From Syntrophobacterales bacterium (GTDB taxonomy: Bacteria > Desulfobacterota > Syntrophia > Syntrophales > UBA5619), in the NCBI GenBank assembly GCA_019429105.1, contig JAHYJE010000029.1, forward strand, positions 1 through 44,192: 44,192 nucleotides of DNA, given 5' to 3'. Of this stretch, positions 33,460-42,500 are shown piece by piece (within the stretch, counting starts at the first letter, position 1; each line of letters starts with the position of its first letter). The translations under genes were made by a program, and so were the position numbers. Under the pieces are notes generated by a model. The model was given only the letters and a program-made list of their open reading frames with translations, was not told the origin of the DNA and did not search any database.

Positions 33460-34658
33460 TAAATCAGCTCCCTGCCGATAATCATGTTCTGAACCTCGCG
33501 GGTGCCTTCATAAATATCGATGATCTGGGCATCCCTGAGCAGCTTGGATATCTCATACTCGGCCATGAAACCATAACCGCCGTGGAGGTGCAAACCTTCC
33601 GTGGCGCAGAAGATTGCCGCCTCGGCAGCCATGTTTTTGGCAAGCGAGGCATACATCCCCTGCTCGGACGAACCATCCTTGATCATGAACGCCGCCTTCA
33701 TCAGGGCCATATCGGCAAGCTCAACCTTTTTCCACATCGCGACGAGTGTTTCCCGGGCTACCGGCATATCGCAAATCCGCTGACCAAACTGGCGGCGCTC
33801 CTTGGTATAGGCAAGGGTCACATCCAAGGCACGCTTGGCCAGACCCACCCCGATTGCCGCCACCATCGGCCGGGCATAGTCCAGAACATCGGTTATGTAC
33901 TGAAACCCCAGACGCCGATCGCCGATTATCTGCTCATCATCGAGGATCACGTCCTCGAAGGTGACCGTCGCCGTATTGGAGAGACGCTGTCCCAGCTTGT
34001 CCTCCGGCTTCCCCGTCACGATCCTGCCTCCGCCGGGAAGCGGAATCTCGCGGGAGGAGTGGGAATCGAGCTCCGCTGTTTCCGGTTCGAGCGAAAGAGA
34101 AGGAATGACCACGCAGGCCATAAACGGAGAGGCAGGCTTCCCCACCTTGCAAAAAACGGTAAACTGCGAGGCGAAGGAGGCATTGGTGATAAAGCATTTG
34201 GCGCCATTCAGGATGTACTTCCCGTCCTTGCCCTTGCGCATGACGGTGGTCATGCTCGAGTTGTCGGAACCGGCATTCGGCTCAGTCAGACAGAATGAAG
34301 CCAGAATCGCTTCATTGGCAAAGGGGGAAAGAAATCGTTCCTGCTGCTCCTCATTGCCATGCAGGGCGATCACGATATTGGCCAGATCGTTGCACATGGT
34401 CGAAGTGGCAATGCCGCTGTCGCCATAGGAAAGCTCCCGGATAATCAACGCCGAGGCGATCGCATCCACCCCATAACCCTTGATGTCCTCCGGGATGGAA
34501 AGATTCATGACGCCGAGTTCCCACGCCTTGCGGATAATTTCAAACGGAAAGACATGCCCCTTTTCGAGATTGAGAACATGGGGTGTAATTTCCCGCGCCA
34601 CGAAACGCCGCACTGTATCGAGATACTGTTTCTGTTCTTCATTAAGATTGAAATCCAT
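33459..34658 (-). CDS. acyl-CoA dehydrogenase, first gene of the lipid operon
   Basis: The 399-residue flavoenzyme introduces a trans-2 double bond into an acyl thioester. Family marks are the FAD/substrate segment FCLTEPNAGSD, KCFITNA, LAYTKERRQFGQ, HLHGGYGFMAEYEISKLLRD and the catalytic Glu in IDIYEGTREVQN. The ATG at 34658, with AAGAGG six bases upstream, fits the family start (MDFNLNEEQKQY). A longer frame to 34697 is not needed. In an operon of ACP enzymes it may make a primer for the KAS III-like protein or desaturate an ACP-bound chain. Ordinary beta-oxidation is the alternative. Confidence 0.92.
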   Translation of the reverse strand: MDFNLNEEQKQYLDTVRRFVAREITPHVLNLEKGHVFPFEIIRKAWELGVMNLSIPEDIKGYGVDAIASALIIRELSYGDSGIATSTMCNDLANIVIALHGNEEQQERFLSPFANEAILASFCLTEPNAGSDNSSMTTVMRKGKDGKYILNGAKCFITNASFASQFTVFCKVGKPASPFMACVVIPSLSLEPETAELDSHSSREIPLPGGGRIVTGKPEDKLGQRLSNTATVTFEDVILDDEQIIGDRRLGFQYITDVLDYARPMVAAIGVGLAKRALDVTLAYTKERRQFGQRICDMPVARETLVAMWKKVELADMALMKAAFMIKDGSSEQGMYASLAKNMAAEAAIFCATEGLHLHGGYGFMAEYEISKLLRDAQIIDIYEGTREVQNMIIGRELI

Positions 34659-34740
34659 TTGAACCTCTTTCCTTAATCCGTAATTTAAGCGGCCCATGCA
34701 GAGACGCGCCTCGGCCCAGGGGCTTCGCGCGCTTTAGTGC

Positions 34741-34756
34741 ATATTGCATGCCATAT
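34741..34756. promoter_or_regulatory. near-palindromic operator candidate upstream of the lipid operon
   Basis: ATATTGCATGCCATAT is a 16-bp palindrome with one mismatched pair, centred on GCATGC, 83 bp before the acyl-CoA dehydrogenase start. It is the most regular short palindrome in the 34659-35010 gap and suits a dimeric repressor of TetR or similar type. Nothing else, and no gene, is visible in that gap before MITE copy 5. Confidence 0.3.
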
Positions 34757-35010
34757 TCAGACAAAGAACAAACTTAAATTTTACTGACTGAAACACTCTT
34801 AATATTCGTCATTTACCATTGCGAGTAAGCCTCTGCAAACTCGTAACTATTCGATGATGCATAATATTGCCCGTAACTGCGCCCATTACCCGAACGGGAC
34901 GAGCAAAGATTCAAGGATCTCTAAAGCAAGATTATGGATTTATTGGCAAGATTGTCTTCAATGATCGGAAAGGCAGGAGAAAATGAGGGAATCTTCGAAA
35001 ATATCCATAC

Positions 35011-35192
35011 CCTCGAGGCAATTGCAAAACTCTCACATTCTGTCATTCCCGCAATGATTTTTAGCGGGAAAACGAAGTTTAATGTTCATAATTTGGTTCT
35101 AACTGCTTGAAAAACCGTATTCCCGATAGAAGCATTGTGTACATTAAGCTCCGCTTTCGGGAATGACAAATAGTTTTGCAATTGGCTCCCTC
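35011..35192 (+). mobile_element. MITE copy 5 (subfamily B) with 4-bp target duplication CCTC
   Basis: The element proper is 35015-35188 (174 bp). It is nearly identical to copies 2 and 3 (left TCTCACATTCTGTC, right GATAGAAGCATTG). CCTC is present at 35011-35014 and 35189-35192. It lies between the lipid operon promoter region and the 3' end of the dockerin gene. Confidence 0.88.
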
Positions 35193-35316
35193 AATAAAAA
35201 TACCGGGATAATCAAAGGCTCTCTGAAATCATAATTCAGTTATATCGTGGCTTTATGGCTTATGGATTTCATCATGGCATCAGGATGGGAAAGCCGTGCA
35301 AAGATTTTCATAGAGA

Positions 35317-35377
35317 CTTGCCGTTCGCGGTGCGTAGAATGCGTCCGCGGCAGTGCGAAGCAATCTACGCAGGCAAG
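35317..35377. repeat. imperfect inverted repeat downstream of the dockerin gene
   Basis: CTTGCC (35317-35322) and TGCGTAGA (35331-35338) face TCTACGCA (35364-35371) and GGCAAG (35372-35377). The result is a two-part stem with an eight-base bulge on one side. It ends 10 bp from the stop of the dockerin gene but lacks a T-run on the minus strand. It could be a weak terminator or a relic of a mobile element. The rest of 35193-35386 shows nothing recognisable. Confidence 0.4.
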
Positions 35378-35386
35378 GGAGAAAAA

Positions 35387-36850
35387 CTAAGGAACGACTC
35401 TTAGCCCCGCGGCATGCTGGAGGGTACAGATTAATTCCGCTGAGTCCAGATGGCCGTCTCCGTTTACATCCGCGGCAAGCGTCATGCTTACGTCTGGATT
35501 GGAAAGTCGGGTGAGCGCCCTCAGCAGGAGGACGGAATCGGCGAGATCGACGACTCCATTGTCATTCACATCGCAGGGAATCACATAATTATTGATCTGG
35601 ATGGAAACGGTATCCGTACCCTTTGCATTGCCGGCATCCGTCACCTCCAATTGGAAGGTCAGCAGAGTACCCGCCGCCTGGACCAAAGGCGCCGTGAAGG
35701 TCGGCTTCACTGCGGCCGAATCAGAAAGCGTCACCGCCTCCCCACTAATTTGAGTCCAAAAATACACAAGACTGACATCATCCACGTCTGCCGATGCGGA
35801 GCCGTCCAGGGTCACTGCCTTTCCTTCCCTGATCGACTGGTCCGGACCAGCGTCAGCCACCGGCGAATCGTTCACCGCAGCCACGTTCACTGTCACCGTA
35901 GCGGTGTTGGAAAGGTGCCCATCTTTATCCTTCACAGTATAGGTAAAACTATCCGCACCCCAGTAGTTCAATGCGGGGGTGTAGCGAATTTTTCCGTCCG
36001 ACTGAACCACGGCGCTCCCGTGGGCGGGCAGGGTCGCCACCGCCACCGAGTCTTGAGCCAGCGTAGCGTTTCCGTCGAGATCCGTGTCGTTCGCCAAAAC
36101 ATCGATATCAATCGGACTCGGCGAATCCTCATTGATGCTGGCAGTGTCATTATTGGCAACGGGGGTGGCCATGGTCTGAAAATTGTCGATCTCGACCTCG
36201 CTTGCTCCATCCGGATAATTTATGAGCGAAAATACTACCCTGACGCGGACATCCGTTGTGGTGATGCCGCTGACGTCAACCAGCACTTGTGCCGGCAGGG
36301 TAGGAGTCCAGGTGGATCCGCTTGCGGAATCGCCCGGAACGGTCACCTTGGGAGAATAATAGACCTCCCCGGTCTGCTGATAACTGAAAATCGCGCTGGA
36401 CTCAATTGACTCTATGAGCGCCAACTTGGTCGCGGGGTCTTCCAGATAAACGACAACGGCATCCGGCGGATTTTCCTGGTTGGGCTCCAGCTTTACCTTC
36501 GTCAGCTTAAAAGACAACTTGGATGTCCCCGCCGGAATAATGATCTCCTGCGACGCTTCAGAATAAGTGCTTCCCCCTTCCGGAAGCTTGAGTACGCCCG
36601 CGTCGATGTACGCCGCGCCGCTGAGGAGCCAACCGAAATCAGTATTTGTCGGGTCGGAGATGGCAAAGTCGCCATTTTTTACAACCGAGTCCGCAGCTTG
36701 ACTTGCCGGCGGCGCCAGCATAGTCAGCAGAAACAGGCAAGCCAGAAGCACGCACCACAATCCGCAGGGCCGGGACTTCAACAATCGCCAGGCCTGTGAC
36801 CCGTTTTTCCGGTTTCGTTCTTCATTCTGCATTGACGCTGCTGCCTTCAT
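35387..36850 (-). CDS. secreted multidomain protein with C-terminal dockerin-like repeats
   Basis: The 487-residue protein has a Sec signal peptide (basic start, then WCVLLACLFLLTMLA, cleavage near ASQAAD at about 53). A carbohydrate-binding-like jelly-roll domain follows (about 55-230, NGDFAISDPTNTDFGW). Next comes a cadherin-like/VCBS-type Ig domain (NEDSPSPIDIDVLANDTD, ending FTYTVKDKDGHLSNTATVTV) and a PKD/REJ-like domain (PVADAGPDQSIREGKAVTLD). The end carries two calcium-binding loops of a type I dockerin (DVNDNGVVDLADS and DVNGDGHLDSAE). Dockerins bind cohesin domains, so this exoprotein should dock to a partner, but no cohesin is visible here. It starts 62 bp after the giant gene and is probably cotranscribed with it. 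Confidence 0.83.
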   Translation of the reverse strand: MKAAASMQNEERNRKNGSQAWRLLKSRPCGLWCVLLACLFLLTMLAPPASQAADSVVKNGDFAISDPTNTDFGWLLSGAAYIDAGVLKLPEGGSTYSEASQEIIIPAGTSKLSFKLTKVKLEPNQENPPDAVVVYLEDPATKLALIESIESSAIFSYQQTGEVYYSPKVTVPGDSASGSTWTPTLPAQVLVDVSGITTTDVRVRVVFSLINYPDGASEVEIDNFQTMATPVANNDTASINEDSPSPIDIDVLANDTDLDGNATLAQDSVAVATLPAHGSAVVQSDGKIRYTPALNYWGADSFTYTVKDKDGHLSNTATVTVNVAAVNDSPVADAGPDQSIREGKAVTLDGSASADVDDVSLVYFWTQISGEAVTLSDSAAVKPTFTAPLVQAAGTLLTFQLEVTDAGNAKGTDTVSIQINNYVIPCDVNDNGVVDLADSVLLLRALTRLSNPDVSMTLAADVNGDGHLDSAELICTLQHAAGLRVVP

Positions 36851-36912
36851 ATATCAAGACCTTGTAAATTCGGTAATACTCCCGCGTTCCGGGAAACTCT
36901 GTCCCTCCGCAC

Positions 36913-39500
36913 TCAGGCAGCTCCGGCCACGGTCATGCTCAGGTCATAGCCCGTGCTGTAGGAGAAATCCTGCGCCCCGTCAACCTTCAGGAAATAGACG
37001 CCGCTCGCCAGACCGTTCAGCGACAGGGACGCATTTCCGTTGCTGCCGATCACGCTGCGGATAACATTGCCCGAGGCATCGAGCAGGCTAAAGAGCAAAA
37101 AAGGCTCCTGTGTCCGGTAATTGATCCGCGCGATATCCGCAACTCCTGCCGGCTGCGCCAGCGTAAACCGGAAGATGTCCACATCTTCGCCGTTGTGCAG
37201 ATTCAGCCCTGTTACACTTGCGCTGCCGCCTGACAAGGAAACAATGGAAGCGGTCATGAGCGAATCGTTGCTTTCATGGGCATCGGAAGCGGGCAAAATC
37301 ACCAGCGGTGAAAGGCGGACATTGTCCGTCTCCACCGGTTCCGCAACCAGGGCGCCATCATCAACCAGCAACCCCAGATAGTAGGTGCCCGGTAAAACCC
37401 CGGAAAGATCGAGGACGCGGCTATCCGTTAACTCAGCGGCGGCGGCGAGCGCCGCAAAATTGGCCGTCGCCAGCAAGACGTCGTTCGCATCGATGATCTT
37501 GTCTGTCGAGAGATAATAGGCGCCGGTGAAGGCCGCTGACGCGGTATCGCCAATATTCTGGACCGTTGCAGTTACAGAAGCGCTGCCGTCGGCAACCAGA
37601 GCGGAATCAAGCGACAATCCTGAGGGTGTCAGGTTGGCCCCGGCAGCATCGGGCGCCGTTACTGTAAGCGCATAAGCCTGGCTTTCGCTCCCGCTTCTCT
37701 CTGCTCCGCCGTCTCTGACCAGCAGGTAATAAGCGCCGCCCGGCCGGCCATTGAGGCTGATCCGGTAATCTCCGGTCGCCGCCTTCACCCCGGCGGCAAC
37801 AAAATTCATCCGGCTGTCGTAAAGGGCTATCCCCACCATTCCCGGCGTTTCATCAAAGGTAAGCCTGATCTCGTCGCCCGCACCCCCTGTGCCGCTCAAA
37901 CCAAGCAGCACCAGATCCTGGTCGTAGAGGCTGTGCAGATTCCGGTTGTAAACCTTTGTGCCCCGGAGCACACCCAAATCAATAAAGCCGCCGGTGGCAT
38001 CTTCCGCCGCTTCGTCGGCGTCCGGGGAGCCTGCCAGCAGGACACTCGCCGAATATTCGTTATCCGCCTCGTTGAGCTCGTCCACACTGCCTGCCGCATC
38101 AACCCGGGCAGTCACGGTCACCATTCCGGCAGCGAGTTCGGAAGGAATGGCGATGGGCACTTCAACATCCATTGTCTGGCCGGCGCCGAGCACTCCCACC
38201 ACCACCGGAGCGCCGATTGTCGAAGTGGTCCCGTTGTGGGTCATCAGCACCGACACTGTAAAGGAACGGGCTGCCGTGCCGCCGTAGTTGCTCACAGTCA
38301 CCCGCGCGGTGCGCGTTTGCTCGCCGGGCAAAAGCTCATAGCCCGCACCGGCAACGAGATCAGCCACGGCCAGATTGGCCTTTGTTCTCACGGCGCTCTC
38401 GATTGCCAGCGTATAGAAAATACCTGCCTCGCCATCCGGCAGCACGGCGAGGAAATAACGGCCCGCCGGCAGATCGGCAAGGGAAAGGCGGTTGGTTCCG
38501 GCAGCGCCGTCGGCTGTTCCTTCCATAAGGAAAGAGCCGGATTCATCCAGAAGCAGCAGGCCGATAGCCCCCTCCCCCTCGGAGCGGCTGACGCTCAGGG
38601 CATCATAGGTCGTTCCGGTCTCGGCCAGTTCGAAGGAGAAGATATCGGTATCCATAAGCGATGCAAGATTGAGCCCGGCAATCTGCCGTCCCGCCACTAT
38701 CCCGCCCAAAAAAGTCGCGGTATAAATCGTATTGTTGTCCTCAAAGGCGTCAGGCGCAAGCGCGACCTCCAGAGCATAAGTCGCCGTGTTGTCAACGCGA
38801 CAGGCCTCCGCCACGTACTGCCGGCGGTCGGCGACAAATCCGAGCGTCACCGGCCCAATCGCCGAAGCGGGCAGGGCAAGGCTGAAGGTCTGCTGCCAGA
38901 CTTCGCCCGGCTGCAACGCCGGCACGAAGAAGGAGGGCAAAAGCAGCGCATCACCCGGATCGAGCAGGCGATCCCGACTCCAGAGAAGAGCCGCTTCGGC
39001 AGCCGGGCTGGCGGCGCCGCCGGCGTTCAAAACCTTCACGGTCAGGTCAATTACCTTTCCTGGCTCTATCGAAGCGGGGGAACCTTTTACCGTCATGTCG
39101 GCCACAAGCGCCGCCTGACTGCTCTCGGGGGCAGCGATCGCCAGGTTGTAGTTCACCGGCAGTGCTTCATCTCCCCAAACCGAAAGGATATAGGAACCCG
39201 CCGGGAGGTTTTCCAGCGACAGGATGCCCGTATGATCAGGCTGGTAAATCATCTCGCTCACAGCTATGCCGCTTTCATTGAGAAGCTGTGCCGAGACGTT
39301 CGGATTGGCAATCGTCGCATCGGGGAAGATGAGCTTTACGTTATCGGCGGAAGTCGCGGCATCGATTATCTGGAAACGGTAATAGTCGCGGTCGTAACGA
39401 TCCCGCAACGAAAGTCCGGGCATGGCGGAACTGCCGGTCAGCACGCCCAGATTATCGGCATCGGCCAAGCTGTTGTTGCCGATCGCCTCGTCATCGATAG
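36913..39500 (-). repeat. tandem CARDB + PPC protein-module array
   Basis: Within the giant gene, four PPC-like modules (about 36,913-37,300, 37,640-38,030, 38,385-38,760 and 39,110-39,500) alternate with three CARDB-like modules, a period of roughly 730 bp. Each PPC copy ends with a GxYxLxV strand (GSYILSVWGD, GRYFLAVLPDG, GAYYLLVRDGG, GVYFLKVDGA). The copies are well diverged at DNA level. Confidence 0.7.
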
Positions 39501-42500
39501 ACTGACCGGAACGGGTGGGGATATCGGGAGGCATAATCACAATGGATTTAAAAATATTGTCGGACTTTAAAATCTCCTTGCTATAGACCTCCTGGGTGAA
39601 GAACTCCCAGAGTTCGTAGGTTTGTGCCTTGAAGACCAGTGAAAACGGGAAGGTAATCGTGGGAAGCGAGAGTGTTTCCGTCCAGGTAAGGGCGATGCCG
39701 AGATTAGTTTCCAGGGTGGCAGTGATTCCGGCGACGCCGAAGGCAAACTTGGCTTTCCCGGAGGCGGCAAGCACACCCGTCGCGGAGAGCTTGAGCTCTT
39801 TGCTGACTGTCTTGAGGTCGCCGTTGTCAACCTTCATCCCCGTCGTACTTTCGGTTTTAAGCTGCAGCCCTATCTCGACACCCACCTCGAACTGAACCAC
39901 CGAGCCAAGCGGCGGGACATTGTAGCTCCATTTGAATGCGGGAATACTCTTCTGATAAGTGCTGGTAATCGAAATCTCGCCGACCAGCAGATTCAGATTG
40001 TTATCTACAATGAACGGCTTGGAGGTGAGCTTGATCGAATAGCTGTCCTCCGCCTTCAACTCCTCTTTGTCGCCTTTCTTTTCGAGGCTTACGCCGGGTT
40101 TACTGATGGGATAGTCTTTGTTCTGGGGGCTGGCCAGATAGTTGAGAACATTGCCCAACGCTTGATTGGAACCGGCGGACTCCCGGACTTTATCAAGGAA
40201 TTCCTGAATCGAACTTACCTTGATCTCGTATTCGGTGGCTCCGATGGCATTAAGCAACACCTGGGCCGGAATGTTCGCATGCATCACGTTGAAGCCAAAC
40301 ATGTCGAGCCAAAGGGTCGGGCCGGCATCCTGGAAGATGGGCTTTCCTTCCAAATTGAAAGCCAGGGTCAGGTGGGTGCCGTAGTTGAGGGAAATCGACT
40401 TTCCTCCCAGGATGTATGCTGCCTCGGGGATTTTCTCTTTCCAGGTGTGGATGAAGTTTACCGCCTGCACCCAATAGGCATTCAGCCGGTCGTTCCACTC
40501 GATCGTGCGAATTTCGGCGGCCTTGTCCGGATGCTTTTCAGGATTGATCCAGTCGGGCATCGCAAAGGTATGAATCAGGTAACTCCCCTGCACCGCCGTG
40601 ACATCGCCGTTTTTCACCTCGAACTTGAGCTCCGTCCCGTCGGGGACATTGCCCATATCCAGCGTGAAGCGGTAGAGATTGTCCTTTAGTTTATCGAGTT
40701 TCAGCTCCGTGTATCCGAGCCAGACCTGAACCGTTGTGCCGCTCGTTGCCAGTTCCTTCTTGAACCGGAGCTCAAACTCATTGAGCAGCTTTACTCCTCT
40801 GATATAGCGTCCAAACTCGAAGTCAAGCGGATCAACGTCGTATTTTGCCGTCAGCGCCGCCACCCTGATCTGGAAATTGGCTGTATTGTTGCCCTCATTG
40901 TGCTCGGTAAAATAATCCTCGGCATCGAGCTGAACGATGTACCAGGTCTGCTCGCGGGCCGGCAGACCGGCAATCAGGGGAAGCTCCACCGTATGCCGCC
41001 CCGGGGTAATATACTGGTCGCGGAGTATCCACGCCTTCAGCTCTTCCTTTATCGTTGAAGAAGAGTCGAGCGAAATGGAGTTTGACTTCCAGAGTTTGAT
41101 TGTCAGGGGCCGGTCGGGATTGAGTCCGGTCACCGTGTATGTCAGCCGCACGACCGGAATCTTGATTTTTCCTTCTTCAAGAAAAATAACGGAGTTGGCG
41201 ATGAAATCGGTTGGCGCCTCCGGACTCGACGCGATTCCCGAGGGCCGCGCGCCGATCAGATATTCGATTTCACCCTTGTCTAATTTCAGGTTGGGGTTGC
41301 CGGCCTTCTCCACATACGCATCAACCGTCTTGTCGATCTTCTTTCCTTCTGCCGCATAGGCCTTCTGCATCGTCTCGGCGGCATTGATCAGATCGCCAAT
41401 GTCGTAATAAAGAACCTTGTTTGTCCCCTTGCAGGTGGCAAGCAGGTAGATGTTGTAAGGATCGATCGTGATTTCATCGGGCCATGCCATGGGCATCTCC
41501 TTGGTCACGCCGATCAGCTTCGCCTTGGCCGAATCGAGCGGATCGCGGATGATCCCGATGTTTCCTCCATGATCCATCCCCTTGGACGGATCACGGGTGA
41601 AATCGGTGTCGCCATTAAAGGTGCAGTTGCCCACAACGAATGCGTATTTGTAATCTTTTGTAAAAACAAGCGATTCGATGTTATTGATGTCGAAATAGGC
41701 CTTGGCCGTCCAGGTGCTGGCGATGGTCATCTCGATCGAGGTGTTGAAGCCGGGAAACATCACATTGAGGATCGTGCCGGTGATCGTGGTTCCCAGAGTT
41801 TCCTTGGTTCTGGCGAAGGCGCGGCGGATTTCGATCGCCCGCTCCATATCCATCGCCAGATTGTGGCTCTGCTTTCCCTCTCTGAGATTGAAAACCACCA
41901 TTCCGACTGCATCGGAACCGCGCACTGCCACCGCCACTTCGTAAGGCGATTTTCCTGCCGTGACGCCGAAGGGTTTGAACCCTGCCTCTATTCGCTGGAA
42001 GGTCTTGACTCTGCCATCCTCCAGGAGACCGTAGTAGAGATAGCCGGGGTTGCGCGGATCGAATCCGAAGTCGCCGCCGTACCAGTGATCATCCACACCC
42101 GGCGTGGCAACCGCCAGATAGCGCTTGCCGGTCTTCAAATCGGCTTCCGTCACCGCAATGCCGGTCAGCCCCGTCAGACGCTCGGCGCCCCCCACCTTCA
42201 TGCTGCCCGTGTAGTAAAAAGCATCGCCCTTGGTGGTCATCGTATAGACGTAGGCCCCGGCCCGTTCGCTGATGTAGAGGATTCCAGTGTCGGGATCGAG
42301 CGCCATGAACCAGGGCTGGGAATGCCCCTCGTTGATCTTTACATGGTTGACGCCGAGGGCGATGGGGTCAGTATCGATTACCTTGAGCGTCAGCGCGTCA
42401 ATGACCGAGACAGTTCCATCGCCGCTGTTGGACACGAAAACCCGCAGTCCGTCCGGACTCACAACCACGTCCGACGGTCCCTGCCCAACCTCTATCTCAA

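Noticed and set aside
27537-34658. Aryl polyene or ladderane cluster
   Set aside because: No ammonia-lyase, aryl-CoA ligase or exporter for aryl polyenes, and no radical SAM enzyme as in ladderane candidates, are present in the operon.
5499-35188. The repeats as CRISPR or REP elements
   Set aside because: Spacing is irregular over 30 kb, units are 175 bp with terminal inverted repeats and target duplications, and there is no spacer array.
37933-39570. 545-codon plus-strand open frame inside the giant gene
   Set aside because: It is antisense to recognisable CARDB/PPC modules and reads like reversed codon bias, rich in Arg, His and Gly.
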